Assembly (NCBI RefSeq): GCF_963675165.1
Contig: NC_087386.1
Location: forward strand, 2,854,169-2,918,168
Length of the DNA stretch: 64,000 nucleotides
Direction of reading: 5' to 3'
DNA from: Halichondria panicea
Lineage: Eukaryota > Porifera > Demospongiae > Suberitida > Halichondriidae
This document shows, in pieces, positions 49,430 through 60,797 of the stretch; position 1 is the stretch's first letter; each line of letters starts with the position of its first letter. Under the pieces are notes generated by a model. The model did not search any database and was not told the origin of the DNA. It saw only the letters and a list, made by a program, of their open reading frames with translations. The translations under genes and the position numbers were made by a program.

Positions 49430-50118
49430 GAACTGCATGCCTTAGGGTATTGAGGTACCGCCTCCATCTCGTTCAGTTACCCGGCGAGGTGATTAGAGAG
49501 CCATCACGTCTATACAAACCCAACACACCCTAAACTATTACTTTTATTACTCATTTTTATGTATTAGTCTAGTCTTATATATATATCTCAATGTCATAAT
49601 AATCACAAAAGTCTACACACCATTAGGCCTAGCCTCGAGACCAGCCGTTCCTTATCTGAAAGAACGGCTGGTCTCGAGGCTACATTTATAGCTGTTCAGG
49701 AAAAATATACACTTTTCTTCAGGGTGGTCCTCGCTGTGCACACATTGCTGCACTTCAAGCTTCTGGCCATTTTCAACCAGCACTCCAACTTGTTCATTTA
49801 CCGCAGAAGTCTTGGCAACCAATTACATCCAAGACGTTGTAAAGAATGGTGTAATCGCCCGGTCAGATGGTTTGACTTACATCGAGTTTCTTGAAAATAC
49901 CGCAGGCTCCCAGTACTTTAAATATAGGGCCATGTCGTGAACATTCTCCACTGATAGTTAGTTGCCCTCCGAGGTTCCCAAGGAGTATTTTGTAAAGCAT
50001 TTGACCAGCTTCTGTACTTCGGCTTGATCACAGCACTATTGGTGGAAGTTCTGCTAAATGGCATAAATTATAAGTTTTATATAGATCTAAAGGATATTGT
50101 TCTCTTCATCAAACAGAA
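49430..50118. other. Unit 2 end: spacer, hairpin and degenerate coding remnant
   Basis: Copy of 40840-41590. It includes the CTCGAGACCAGCCGTTC foldback hairpin (49628-49682) and the broken minus-strand frames noted in unit 1. The stretch AGGTACCGCCTCCATCTCGT at its start is strictly conserved between units but I see no known RNA in it. Confidence 0.6.
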
Positions 50119-50321
50119 TCATTAAGTGTGCTTTAAGTTGGTTTGTTAATGCACACTTTTTATCAAACAACCATAATATAAGCAGATTGAATCTGAATGT
50201 CATCATAATTATAATAATAATACAAGCAGATTGAATATGTACACAAGCAAAGCTGAAAAGTATTAGAAAGTTGAATGTTATTGTTTCGACTTGTTTCATG
50301 TGTACCAAATTGCTGACTTCA

Positions 50322-50615
50322 TCATATATAGCATCGTTTTTTCGTCTGAAGAAATAGGCTCAGCTTGCTTAGAAGATGTACATACCTGTACCTAAGCCAG
50401 ATCCATACAATTGTTTCATCAAAGGTGCTTCGAATATCATAGCTTTCCAAAAGAGCAAGTTTGCGCACAAAGTTTCCCATCCAGTAAGCCAGATCAGCTG
50501 GAGGCATATCCAGTAGTATAGTGGGATCGGGACTGTTGGTCAGCAGGAGAAATAAGTCGAGAACATGCCCAGTCAGTCCAGATAGCTTTAGATAGTATCT
50601 CCTTCTCCTTTGCAT
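50322..50615 (-). CDS. Possible first exon of an unrecognised minus-strand gene
   Basis: ATG at 50615; about 80 codons before a good donor (AGGTACAG/GTATGT, near 50380). Composition is protein-like: LSGLTGHVLDLFLLLTNSPD, PPADLAYWMGNFVRKLALLE, STFDETIVWIWLRYR. No family recognised. Any downstream exon would fall in the degenerate remnant at 49.7-50.1 kb, so the gene may be dead. Confidence 0.35.
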   Translation of the reverse strand: MQRRRRYYLKLSGLTGHVLDLFLLLTNSPDPTILLDMPPADLAYWMGNFVRKLALLESYDIRSTFDETIVWIWLRYRYVHLLSKLSLFLQTKKRCYI

Positions 50616-50708
50616 CAGTTACTGGATCTACAAACCTACTAAAACTTGCTATTACGTCTAGCTAGCTAGCTAGCCACCAGCAACTGATTTAAAATGTAGC
50701 TAGATTTA

Positions 50709-50768
50709 GCTGCCACAAGGCTAGAGCTCACGTGACATAGCTGCCACGAGGCTAGAGCTCACGTGACA
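50709..50768. repeat. 33-bp tandem duplication
   Basis: AGCTGCCAC(A/G)AGGCTAGAGC followed by TCACGTGACAT occurs twice in a row just left of the large transposon. Confidence 0.8.
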
Positions 50769-50981
50769 GCACTAAATCCTTTATAACCAGAGGAGGTTGG
50801 ACACGCGTCATTCAGAGTCATAATATCATGTGACACAACTTCAATTGCTGATTGCTTGCGTATGTACACGTTAATTAAGTACGCAAAGGACGACAGCATG
50901 ACTGGATTTATTCGAGAAACTTCTGAGCTAGTGAAGGTGAACACTATGATATCAGTGTGAACTGGCTGTAAGAATATTCCT

Positions 50982-51534
50982 ATGGATGAATTTATGAGGT
51001 CAAATGTAGAACTAGAGCTGGATAATTTCAACACTTTCGACAACAAAGTGTTTGTTGTTTGGAATTGGAATCTTCTACCACCAGATATACCACCATCAAT
51101 GTCTACAACAAATAGTACAGCTGCTGCTGATGATGTCGATCACCAAGGTATTGATGTCAATGACCAAGAAGGCGTTGTGCAGTGCTGGATCTGCAAAAGA
51201 GGAGCAGTACCAACGCATCTGGCTGAAGTGAATAGATTACACAGCAATGGCATACCCATTGAAGTAAGAGTGCTACACGAGGCATCGAATCGGTACGACT
51301 CACGTGCCATAGCAGTTCAAGTTTTTCTTGACTCAAAATGGAATCGTATAGGATACGTCGTTAGAGAAGTATTGGAGAGTGTCCACTGAGCGATGCTCCA
51401 CTGAGCGATGCACGAAGACATAAACTAGCATTTTTATTGCACTGGCGATCTCCTGGTTGGTATTGTGGAATAAAGATTATAAAAAGAGGAAGATGGGGTG
51501 ACATTGTACACACATTTCAAAGCAAAAAGATGTA
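50982..51534 (+). pseudogene. HIRAN-domain protein of the KDZ element, frameshifted near its end
   Basis: The frame starts with ATG at 50982 (MDEFMRSNVELELDNFN) and runs 135 codons to a TGA at 51389. The HIRAN core is clear: IPIEVRVLHEASNRYDSRAI then WNRIGYVVREVLESVH. HIRAN domains bind DNA ends in HLTF/Rad5 helicases. After the stop, another frame continues LSDARRHKLAFLLHWRSPGW then YCGIKIIKRGRWGD to a TAA at 51534, like the tail of such proteins, so a 1-2 nt shift has occurred. A 15-bp direct duplication (TCCACTGAGCGATGC twice) lies exactly at the break. A role in handling transposon ends is inference only. Confidence 0.65.
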
Positions 51535-51539
51535 AAAGA

Positions 51540-52970
51540 CATTAATCACTATATTAATTGTATGTAGTATTGTGTTTTATTATTGTTGCTGTCCATATGA
51601 ATGTTCATTTGATATTTAAGACGGTGTACATTGATTAGGTAAGGGTGGTAGGTTGATGGCGATGTTGTGAAAGGTGGCTCTAACACTTAGACTATATATT
51701 TCTAACAGGAAGAGTTGCTATTCGACAACCATTGCTTAGTGCGAGTTGTTCCCGTCTTGGAGCTCGGAGGGGTTCCTTAGCTTTTACAATGGGTGCATTA
51801 AAGCTCGGCAATTCTTCTTCATAATATTTTGGCTGTATATAGCTATCTGGATTCCCCTGTCAACACTTGTGGCCACAGCTGCTGGTTGATTCATTTGCTG
51901 TATCATTTGCGGACAAAAAAATCAGCATATCAATTTTGTGAACAGGAAAATGATCACAATTTAAAAAACTATTACATCTATCTACAATCAAGCTGTGTAT
52001 GTACCAGTCTCTGCCAACTATCTCCAAACTACCCTAGACTGTCTCAAATTTAGTTCTATCACCCCTGTCCCGAAAAGAAACTGCTATTCACCTCATATAT
52101 CCCTGATTTTCAAGGTTGCTGCTCTTGAGCGGGGTTATTAAGCTCCAATATAAAGCTTAGCAAGCCTTAAAGGCTTCAAACTACTGCTAAATAATAGTAA
52201 ATCCTGAGCAGAATCAGCTTTGAACAACAAGAAAACTTCTAGAAAACTTAGTCTAATAGATTATGAATGACAGTCCAATAAGTGGGCGGGGCTCACTTAC
52301 TAGATCTAGACGCACTATAACTACTAGTGCAGCCACATCCAGAGCTGTGCAGTGATGCTACTGCATGCTGGTCTATCTGGGACACCACAATACTCACATC
52401 TTCCATGTAGGAAAACTTGTATTCATTGTTGTTTTTGCACTGAAAATCAGATTCACGCTATTAATTGTTGTCTCAGAGTCTGCATGGGCTTAAATTATTG
52501 TGAATCCCCAAAATGTGCCTCCTTCAATGGCAGCAGGGCTGTAACGGGCCCATGTTTTTTTCCCTAAATCGGGAAGTTGGCACCTATGCATTCTTTTACA
52601 CATTAATTGATTACTAACTTTCATACTTTAGAAGTCCAAAGGCTGCTTGTAGTATCCACATCTTAGTGAGAGTTTTATTAGCCCTAGGGCTTGAGGGCTT
52701 CTAAGTCATGTAGAAACTAAACAGTGTCTAAGAATTTTATATCATAGTGTCTCAGATGGATTTGCTCCTAGCCATGAATTGTTATCTAATCTTTGCTACA
52801 TGATTGTAAGTGTTTTCTATAAGTGAAGTACATGATTGTCTAGTACACAATTTTCTAAGTTGGATAGAACACTTCCTCTAACCAATCAAATTGCACTATT
52901 TATGGCTATAAGAACATGCTCTAACATTACATAGATAGTTTGTCTTCTAAACCTATATAGATCTGCAACA
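51540..52970. other. Spacer inside the KDZ element
   Basis: About 1.4 kb, AT-rich, no convincing frame. Presumably holds the promoter of the transposase gene. Confidence 0.5.
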
Positions 52971-55721
52971 ATGTCCCTACTTCCATCTATAGGTGAAATA
53001 TCTCAACAGCACAAACGTCTAAAATTACAGACCTCTTCCCTTCTCTCTTCTTACGAATCACTGGCTTCGATCGACCTCAACACATGGAGCACACTCGATA
53101 AGTTGAGCAGAGAAGTGAAAGAATCTTGGTTGGTAGCTAGGTTTGGGTTTGTACTTGTGAATGAGGTGTGCCTTTTACTGCGTTCGATCTCTGGCAATGT
53201 TACTGATTCCGAAAAAAAAAAAATCTTGTGTAACTGTGACCTCTCTCTACCTGGTGTCCAACAGGAAAGTATAGAAATGGTGGCTGAATTTGTCGATAAC
53301 CACTGCCCACACCTTGTACGATCTACTCCGAATAACTACCCTCCATTGTTGACTCCACCCACAAACACCTGTTTTGACTGTGACCGACCATTGGTGTCTA
53401 ATCATTCTTGCCATGTGAGTTTTTTATTGGCTAAACTATTATTTTTATCCTAAACAATATTTTCAGATAAAGTGTTACTCTCTGAATGGTTTTGTTAGAG
53501 GAAGAAAGTGTACGCTAAGGTGTAAAGTTTGCAACATAACTTATAACTATGCTCACTTTGGAAACAAGTCTGAGAATGGATTCCGTATGTACCCCCAAAC
53601 TCAATAAAGTGTCTGACACCATTTATTTTTCGTTGGAGTGGCAGTGTAGCCTTGCGTAAGTGAACAATGTTTAGTACTTATAGCAAAACTGTTTCATGAA
53701 TAAATAATGTCCATCTCAACATAATTATTTTTCCTGTAGTAATCACTCTTGGGTTTCCTTTCAAGGGTTTGCTGAAAGTTACAATACTGCTTTAGAGATA
53801 CCACCAGATGAAGGTATAAATAGAGAAGCAAATAATTTATGTCTAGATAAGTAATGGTGTTCAAGTACAGAGCTTAGTCCCTGTATTGTTGGGGAAGCCT
53901 TCTATAATGGAGAAGTGGAGAATGAGTTGAGACGAGTCAATAAGATCGACTATCGTTTCCATAAAGACAGTGAGAGAGAGGAGTGTATGGAAAGGATTGA
54001 AGAAGTAAGGCGGCAATCTCTATATACCACCACAAAGAAGACACGTGTACTGCTGAATGCAAGAAAAGAGGTAATTTTAGTGCATGCATGACTGTATAAT
54101 TAGTATTGAACCCAATAGGTTGTGGTCAACTGTGGGTTACAGATGGAATTTGGAAGACTGTTTTCCCACACTGCATGTTCAAAGTTGAGGTGATGGATGG
54201 CAACTTATTCATTTCCACAAACATTATAGTTACATTGTAATTTGTAATTTCAAAACCTTTGCAGCAAATCAGTGATGGAATTCCAGCTCTCAATTTACCT
54301 GATGTGTGTACAAACTCCCCAATTCACAATAAGGCGTTTTGCGAGGAACACTGTCTTTTGCTACAGAATGAAGCTCCTGATGTGCCTATTGATCTGAGAC
54401 AGTTTCTCAAATATTGTGGTGCTCAAGCAGTTGGTAATTTAAGATACAGTGGTACAATTATTTACTTACACGATTTAATTAGAAAATGAAGAGGAGTGTG
54501 AGGGTGACACTGATACTGTTGATGCAGTTGTGAACTCTATTAAAGTCAATACAAACCAATTTGGAACATCTGCTACCACCTCACAAGGTATATAATTATG
54601 TAGAATTCTCTATTACTTTTATTGAACTTTATCCTATAGGTACTGCAGCTTTAATTGAGAAGCATCCTAAACTAGTACGAAGTACTGTGTATGATGACCC
54701 TAATGAACGAGTTTGCAGGAAAGATACGGGTAAATCCAAACGGTTGAGGAAGTGGTCTAGAGGGCACCAATTTGTCATCAGAGGGGGTGGTCATATTGAC
54801 ACTTGGCAACCATTGTACAGGTACACGCCATGCATTCACATGACCCTTTTCCTGTATACATTTTAGCATAATAGCTATACATTATACTGAACTGTAATAT
54901 AGCTAGTGCCTATAATTATAAGTACTAACCCTCAACTGTTGACATGAATAGAAACTATGCATGTATAAAACAAATGCACTCTATATATAATTTATATACC
55001 TATATAGGTCTGAATCGCCATCACAAGTGTTCTTAATTTTGATTCAATGGCTGCTGTCTCTAGCTAAGTCTCGTGGTGGTATTGGGAAGCCTATCTCATT
55101 GGCCTATGACAACATGTGCAATTTAGCAAAGCTGAAGGCTGCTCGTGCTCCTCTACCATTTACTCCGCCATTGGACCGTTTGTGGCTTGATGTTAACAAA
55201 ATCATCGATGTGTTTCATTTTCAAAACCATGTGTCTCCAGATTGTAAATTAAAGTTTTCTCCTGCTGAACTGAAGAGCGAGAATCCTGACTTCAATACAC
55301 AGGCTGGGGAGCAGACATTTGTTTGGGTACATCGGTTTAGTCATATTCTGTGCTCAATGAACAAGGTTCACCACCTTTTTTATCTCCACCGAATGGTATT
55401 AAGCCGAAACGAGTATACCAGCAAGTGCTATGCTAGAGGAAAAAAGCCAATTCTCCCAAAAGGAACTGCAAAGTAACTGTTTTAGAAGTAAATTGTTTTG
55501 CAGTGCTTATACATGTGAATGTGTTGAGATATACATGCAGTCACCTAATTAGCAATTACTATCACTTTACTTTATATGATACCGATATCCGACTAGAAAA
55601 ACATTTGCAATGTGAAAAATTGCTAGGATTGGCCAGGGGAACCACAAAAAAGCGTGGAAACAAGAAATCCGACGAGAGCATAACTCCAATCCGTTACAAC
55701 GTCAATCACATGTACTGGTAG
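52971..55721 (+). CDS. KDZ-type transposase with cysteine cluster, multi-exon, frameshifted
   Basis: Cut-and-paste transposase of the Kyakuja-Dileera-Zisupton type. Exons with good GT/AG sites: 52971-53414, 53467-53655, 53740-53813, 53871-54070, 54119-54189, 54265-54434, 54483-54587, 54640-54820, 55008-55472, then about 55600-55721. Start MSLLPSIGEISQQHKRLKLQ. The zinc-binding cysteine cluster CFDCDRPLVSNHSCH continues into IKCYSLNGFVRGRKCTLRCK. Then NHSWVSFQGFAESYN, VGEAFYNGEVENELR, WVTDGIWKTVFPHC (first catalytic Asp), YDNMCNLAKL, DVFHFQNHVSPDCK, FNTQAGEQTFVW and HLFYLHRMVLSRN. In the second exon a C5 run near 53591 shifts the frame between GFRMYP and KVSDTIYFSLEWQ. The join 54070/54119 is also one base out of phase with WVTDG. 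This copy is therefore probably a decayed gene. Confidence 0.75.
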
Positions 55722-56381
55722 TTTTCCATGTTTTCCCTGCCAATATATTATAAATACACAATTTTTATTATACATCCATTTTGGAATGTGCGGGCATATA
55801 ATCATGATGATTTGTGATGAATTGATGTTCCTAATACATGCAGTGTTGAGCACAGGTACACACAGTCCATGCGTAGTAACATGCACGAACCGTACTGGTA
55901 ACCTGCATGGAATGATTTGGTGGATGTTCAATGCGCATTGAGTGTCTAGTGTGGACAGGCCTTTAGTCAGTCGGACAACGAGCGGTGAAACGTCGAAATA
56001 GTGCAATTTTTAAAATGACAATATTCATACATTTAAAACGTTCATGGATTATGAAATGAGAGATACAAAGAGAGAAAAGGCTAAATAAACTATCTGTCCA
56101 TTCAGTTTTGATGTGGCCTTTCCCTGCAGAGATAGAACAGTTTGAACATGAGTCAAAATAATTGAAATATTGCTAAACACGGGCAAACCCACTGCCAATC
56201 CTATGTAAACCTACTGGTTTTACTAATGCTAAGCTATTGGTAATTGTGGTTTCCTATGACTATTCAGAACACCCGAACATTTCTGCTGAGGGCTCTGCAT
56301 GTAATTTATATATAATTATATATACCCACAAATACGATTAGTTTAATTATATAAAATTATGTCATATTTTATATACATGGA

Positions 56382-57716
56382 TGCAGTGCTATGTCATTAT
56401 CCTCTCACACCTGTCCGTCTCCATCGACTAGGAGTTACACCACCAATTAAGACAGAGGCAATTAGGTATGGTGTATATATACATTATAGCTAATTTTTGC
56501 TGTTTTTGTGGGCCCCGTAGACTGGCCGTAGTATAGTTTGCCGCCTTGACTATCTGCTATTATAACGTGCAAAACATATATTATTATATTAATGGGGCTG
56601 GAGGTGATTCTGATAAGCATGCCGGAGTTAATTACTCCTGATGATTCAAAGAAATACTGCTTTTATATATAGAGAGCCATTTCATGAACCTATATAATAT
56701 AAAACATTTCGCAGTAATTAATAATTAGCACATGCATGCATGCATGCGCCATTATAGTATACAATGCCCTGCACATACTTTTATCCTGCACTCTCAGTGC
56801 AAAAGAAGCGTCCTGTTTCGGTATCACTGACAAAATTGTATGAAAGAATTGGAGTAAGTCCTGCCAGATTGAGTGGCCATGCACGCAGAAAAGCAACATC
56901 TACTACAGTTGTGGTAAGAAGGAACCTGTTAACAGAATTGGCCAAAGTGAAGTTGGGCGTTAAAAAAGGTAGCTATAAATATATAATAATAGTGCATGCA
57001 TGATGCACTTAAAAACATTGTGCAAATTGTATATCTATTCAGACAACAGTAAATGTCTCGCTGAATTCAAAGCAACTGGCAAGCAAAGTAAGATGCATGT
57101 CAAGTGCCTGCATGTATTGTGCATGTATTATACTATGTTTTTTATATAAGCTTTGAAGTTATCATAATTATACTCACATGCAGACAAATCAAATTATGCT
57201 GCCAAGAACAGAAGCAAAACCAAAATTGCTAGTAAACCACGATCGCCTGCAAATACCAGAAGCAAAAGAAAACCTGCTAGTCAACCACAATCTGCCAAGA
57301 TATTGTCTACCAATGGTGCCAAAAGAAAAAAGAACTGTGCTAATAAACCACAAGGCAAATCTGCTGTACAAGTTGCAATTGTAGGAGGTAATTAGATAAT
57401 TATTATGTGCTGACAAACAATAATTATATATAGTGCATGCATGGCATGTAGTGATATAATGTAATTATATTGACTCGGGCAATGCATATAAGTGTACGAT
57501 AAATGCAAGTGGCACTTATTTCCATGTATATGTTTTGATTGTGCAGAAGACAAGGAGCAATGCCCTAAGTATGTATGCGTATACAAGAGAGTGCCTCGTG
57601 CTTCAACCATGATTGCTTGTCACACATGTGACCAATGGTTCCACATCAAGTGCGTATCGTTATCACAAAAAAAAGCTGGGAAGATAGCACAGTGGCATTG
57701 CAGCAAATGCATGTAG
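56382..57716 (+). CDS. Basic region and PHD finger, probably the 3' exons of the KDZ gene
   Basis: Exons near 56387-56465 (CHYPLTPVRLHRLGVTPPIK), 56795-56970 (KKRPVSVSLTKLYERIGVSP then ARLSGHARRKAT), about 57040-57090, 57183-57388 (KTKIASKPRSPANTRSKRKP type, highly basic) and 57545-57716. The last encodes a C4HC3 PHD finger: CPKYVC, MIACHTCDQWFHIKCVSL, WHCSKC, stop TAG. PHD fingers read histone H3 tails and some transposons carry one, possibly to guide insertion. The strand and order continue the transposase. The join to the preceding exon and the exact internal boundaries are uncertain, so this could be a separate gene. Confidence 0.6.
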
Positions 57717-57719
57717 CTA

Positions 57720-58059
57720 ACACTTAATTTTGCCTGCATGAACTCAATCTATAATAACAGTTATTGTATCTATTATTTAGGTATATAATATAGTGTTTTG
57801 TGTGCTAGTAACACGTTGTTTTATGTATTATGTATATACAATCGAAATGAATGATATCTTGATACCATTGTGATAATAAGTTTTATGGGGGAAGGGTGGT
57901 TTTTATGTAGTTACATGCATGCATGGCTATAATTATGGGGGGAAGGGGTTGTCTATATAATTATAATACCAGTGCATGTTATCATGAACATAATTATACA
58001 TATTATGCATGGCCGAGGGCCCTGTGAGGTGCATGCATCATGGGGTTGCCAATAAAAGT
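57720..58059. other. AT-rich 3' region after the PHD exon
   Basis: No coding signal. Probably a 3' UTR followed by the start of the tandem array. Confidence 0.5.
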
Positions 58060-59165
58060 CTGTCAATAAATTATTGTGAACGCTTATAGTATATATATAG
58101 TATAAACTAAATTTGTGATCATTCTGTCAATTGTGAACGCTTATCAAACGTATATACTATATTATATATAGTATAAACTAAAATTTAATTTGTGATCATT
58201 CTGTCAATTGTGAACGCTTATATGAAACGTATATAATATTATACTATATATATAATAGTATAAATTATAATTCGATATATATAGTATAAACTAAATTTGT
58301 GAACATTCTGTCAATTGTGAACGCTTATATCAAACATATAATTATATAACTATATATAGTATAAACTAAATTTGTGTGATCATTCTTTCAATTGTGAACG
58401 CTTATATCAAAAGTATATATAGTATAAACTATAATTATATATATATAGTATAAACTAAATTTGTGATCATTCTGTCAATTGTGAACGGTTATATCAAACG
58501 CATATATATAGTATATATATAGTATAAACTAAATTTGTGTGATCATTCTGTCAATTGTGAACGCTTATATCAAACGTATATATAGTATATATATAGTATA
58601 AACTAAATTTGTGTGATCATTCTGTCAATTGTGAACGCTTATATCAAACGTATATATATAGTATATATATAGTATAAACTAAATTTGTGTGATCATTCTG
58701 TCAATTGTGAACGCTTATATCAAACGTATATATATAGTATATATATAGTATAAACTAAATTTGTGTGATCATTCTGTCAATTGTGAACGCTTATATCAAA
58801 CGTATATATATAGTATATATATAGTATAAACTAAATTTGTGTGATCATTCTGTCAATTGTGAACGCTTATATCAAACGTATATATATATAGTATATATAT
58901 AGTATAAACTAAATGTGTGAACATTCTGTCAATTGTGAACGCTTATATCAAACGTATATATATATAGTATATATATAGTATAAACTAAATTTGTGTGATC
59001 ATTCTGTCAATTGTGAACGCTTATATCAAACGTATATATAGTATATATATAGTATAAACTAAATTTGTGCGATCATTCTGTCAATTGTGAACGCTTATAT
59101 CAAACGTATACCTTACATGATTCCGCAAATAGAAACTAATTAATTTTGTGAACATTCTGTCAATT
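58060..59165. repeat. Subterminal tandem array, about 15 units of roughly 70-75 bp
   Basis: Each unit contains TCATTCTGTCAATTGTGAAC, then GCTTATATCAAACG, a variable (TA)n, and TATAGTATAAACTAAATTTG. Units vary mainly in (TA)n length, and the central eight are nearly identical. The array lies within the right 1.8 kb of the KDZ element. Confidence 0.92.
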
Positions 59166-59825
59166 GTGAACGCATAATAATAAAGGAAAAATGTTGAATT
59201 TTCTACATAATATTACTTTCATGCAATAGAGATCTATATATGCATGTATTTATCATACATATAATGACATAATGATATAAATACGCTATAGATATACACT
59301 ATACATGTCTATCAGTTTGCATAATACCACTATATATATAGGCTATAGAGAATTGGAGACAACTCAAGTTCAGGTAGATTCTTCACCAGTCCTGATAGCA
59401 GTAGATCTATATCATGATTGTGATAGTGTGATAGTATCACAATTTATGCCCCACCAAAAAACCGTCCACAAATCAAACAGTGTATCGGTTGATTTGCACC
59501 TTGGTCAATAGCAAGCTTTTGCTCTGTCTGAACACTGCTGAGCCTGAGAGGCTAATGTTTGAAGAGGAATTCTTTTCTTTTGAGGCCTTGTAGGTGTTAG
59601 CAAAGTAGGACTGGAAACATGCCATGGTCTTTTTCCATTGCCCTCCATCTTCTTCCCACACGCCCGCAATCTATTTTACAGGCAAACAAAATTACTGCTG
59701 ACTTGGCAGAAAGAAAGTGCTGACATGACTAAAAAAGGATCTGCTAGGATCCCTTTATAATTATATTCATCATTTATCACATGATTTATTATTACAAAGT
59801 ATGACGCGCGTCCAACCTCCTCTGC

Positions 59826-59986
59826 TTTAGAACACACCTAGCCAAGTCACGTGTTTTAATCTGGTGCACTCGGATGGCCTCTCGGTTACGTAATGCTCTC
59901 GGCTACGCCTCGAGCACCACGTTAACCTCGAGGCCATCCTCGGCACGCAGATTAAAACACTTAATCTTGGCTAGGTGTGTTCTAAA
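59826..59986. mobile_element. Foldback element (161 bp) abutting the KDZ right end
   Basis: TTTAGAACACACCTAGCCAAG pairs with its complement at 59966-59986. Inner arms (TTTTAATCTG / CAGATTAAAA, GGATGGCCTC / GAGGCCATCC) also pair. The KDZ right target duplication overlaps its left end. Confidence 0.8.
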
Positions 59987-60257
59987 TAATACTTAGCACA
60001 ACAAATGTGGCTTAAGTTAATTTTTAATATTTATTGGGCTACTTGAATAACGAAACAAATGGAGCGTCATACGTCATTTTGTTATATCCCATCGTGCAAA
60101 TCGTACTCTTGCATGCACGTATATCACGGCGTAATTAACAATTCCTTAGATCACGTAGTTTTGATAGGTTTGGCTTGCCATAGGTCCTGACATGCGTGCA
60201 CGAATCAATACAAGTTCAGTACATTGATGTCATTGCGGTCATGTGATCCAGGCCAAA

Positions 60258-60479
60258 TACCGTATAAAGGGTATATTTCGAGGGTATAAATGTTTGTGGT
60301 TTTCGCGGATTAGGCATGAACCGCGAACATTTATAACTGCGAATTTAATATTCCATGCATGCATGCTGCAAAAAAGGCGCTATTCCACAAAAATTAAATC
60401 CGCGAAAACCTTTCTAAAGGCACATCCGCAAATCACTACAAGTGGTAGTGTACCCTCGAAATATACCCGCTATACGGTA
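60258..60479. mobile_element. TA-flanked MITE (222 bp) with an empty-site counterpart
   Basis: TACCGTATAAAGGGTATATT at the left, ATACCCGCTATACGGTA at the right. The orthologous place in unit 2 (about 43627-43640, CCAGGCCAAATACACTAGC) lacks the element and has a single TA, showing that TA is duplicated on insertion. Confidence 0.9.
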
Positions 60480-60797
60480 CACTACCACTTGTAGTGATTT
60501 GTGCATGCATACATATGTAAATGACTGATTTGATTTCAGATTAAACACTTCAGGGAAAAATTGTGCTATAACCATACCGGTATAATATGCTCGTGCAAGT
60601 ATATTATTATAAGGAGCTATACCTCGATCTACATAATAAAAAAGTGTTGTTTTTTTTAAATAAGAAAGCATGATGACCAAAATAAATAAGTATAGTTTAA
60701 TTTGTCCATTTAATAGTAGCTACTAACTTGTCCCAACTGGATCTATAGAAGAAACAAAATACGTAAATATTGTTTGCACACTAAATTGTGTACTTAC

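Larger units (their letters stand above)
34226..50118. repeat. Tandem segmental duplication, two units of about 7.4 and 8.4 kb
   Basis: Unit 1 (about 34226-41590) and unit 2 (about 41683-50118) align in the same order: Notch 3' exon and UTR, a degenerate caspase-like exon, AT-rich spacer, an intact-length caspase-like exon, the main caspase-like exon, short linker exons, a death-domain exon, a shared spacer containing a TAGCCTCGA hairpin, and a degenerate coding remnant. Unit 2 is longer because of a 2.2-kb insertion (46466-48677). Unit 1 has its own insertions (35348-35577, 36588-36914, 37845-38409). A truncated third unit lies at about 59990-61600. Confidence 0.9.
50788..59824. mobile_element. 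9.0-kb KDZ-type DNA transposon with HIRAN, transposase and PHD frames
   Basis: Terminal inverted repeats: CAGAGGAGGTTGGAC then (A/G)CGCGTCAT at both ends, with weaker similarity to about 50 bp (ATCATGTGA). The flanks CTTTATAAC (50779-50787) and CTTTAGAAC (59825-59833) form a 9-bp duplication with one mismatch. Contents, left to right: HIRAN-domain frame, spacer, multi-exon KDZ-type transposase, basic region with PHD finger, subterminal tandem repeats. At least one frameshift is seen in both the HIRAN and transposase frames, so this copy is probably inactive. It sits between death-domain/caspase units 2 and 3. Confidence 0.8.

Noticed and set aside
58060-59165. CRISPR-like appearance of regularly spaced repeats
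   Set aside because: The spacers are not unique; they are TA-rich variants of the same unit, and the DNA is animal. It is a tandem satellite.
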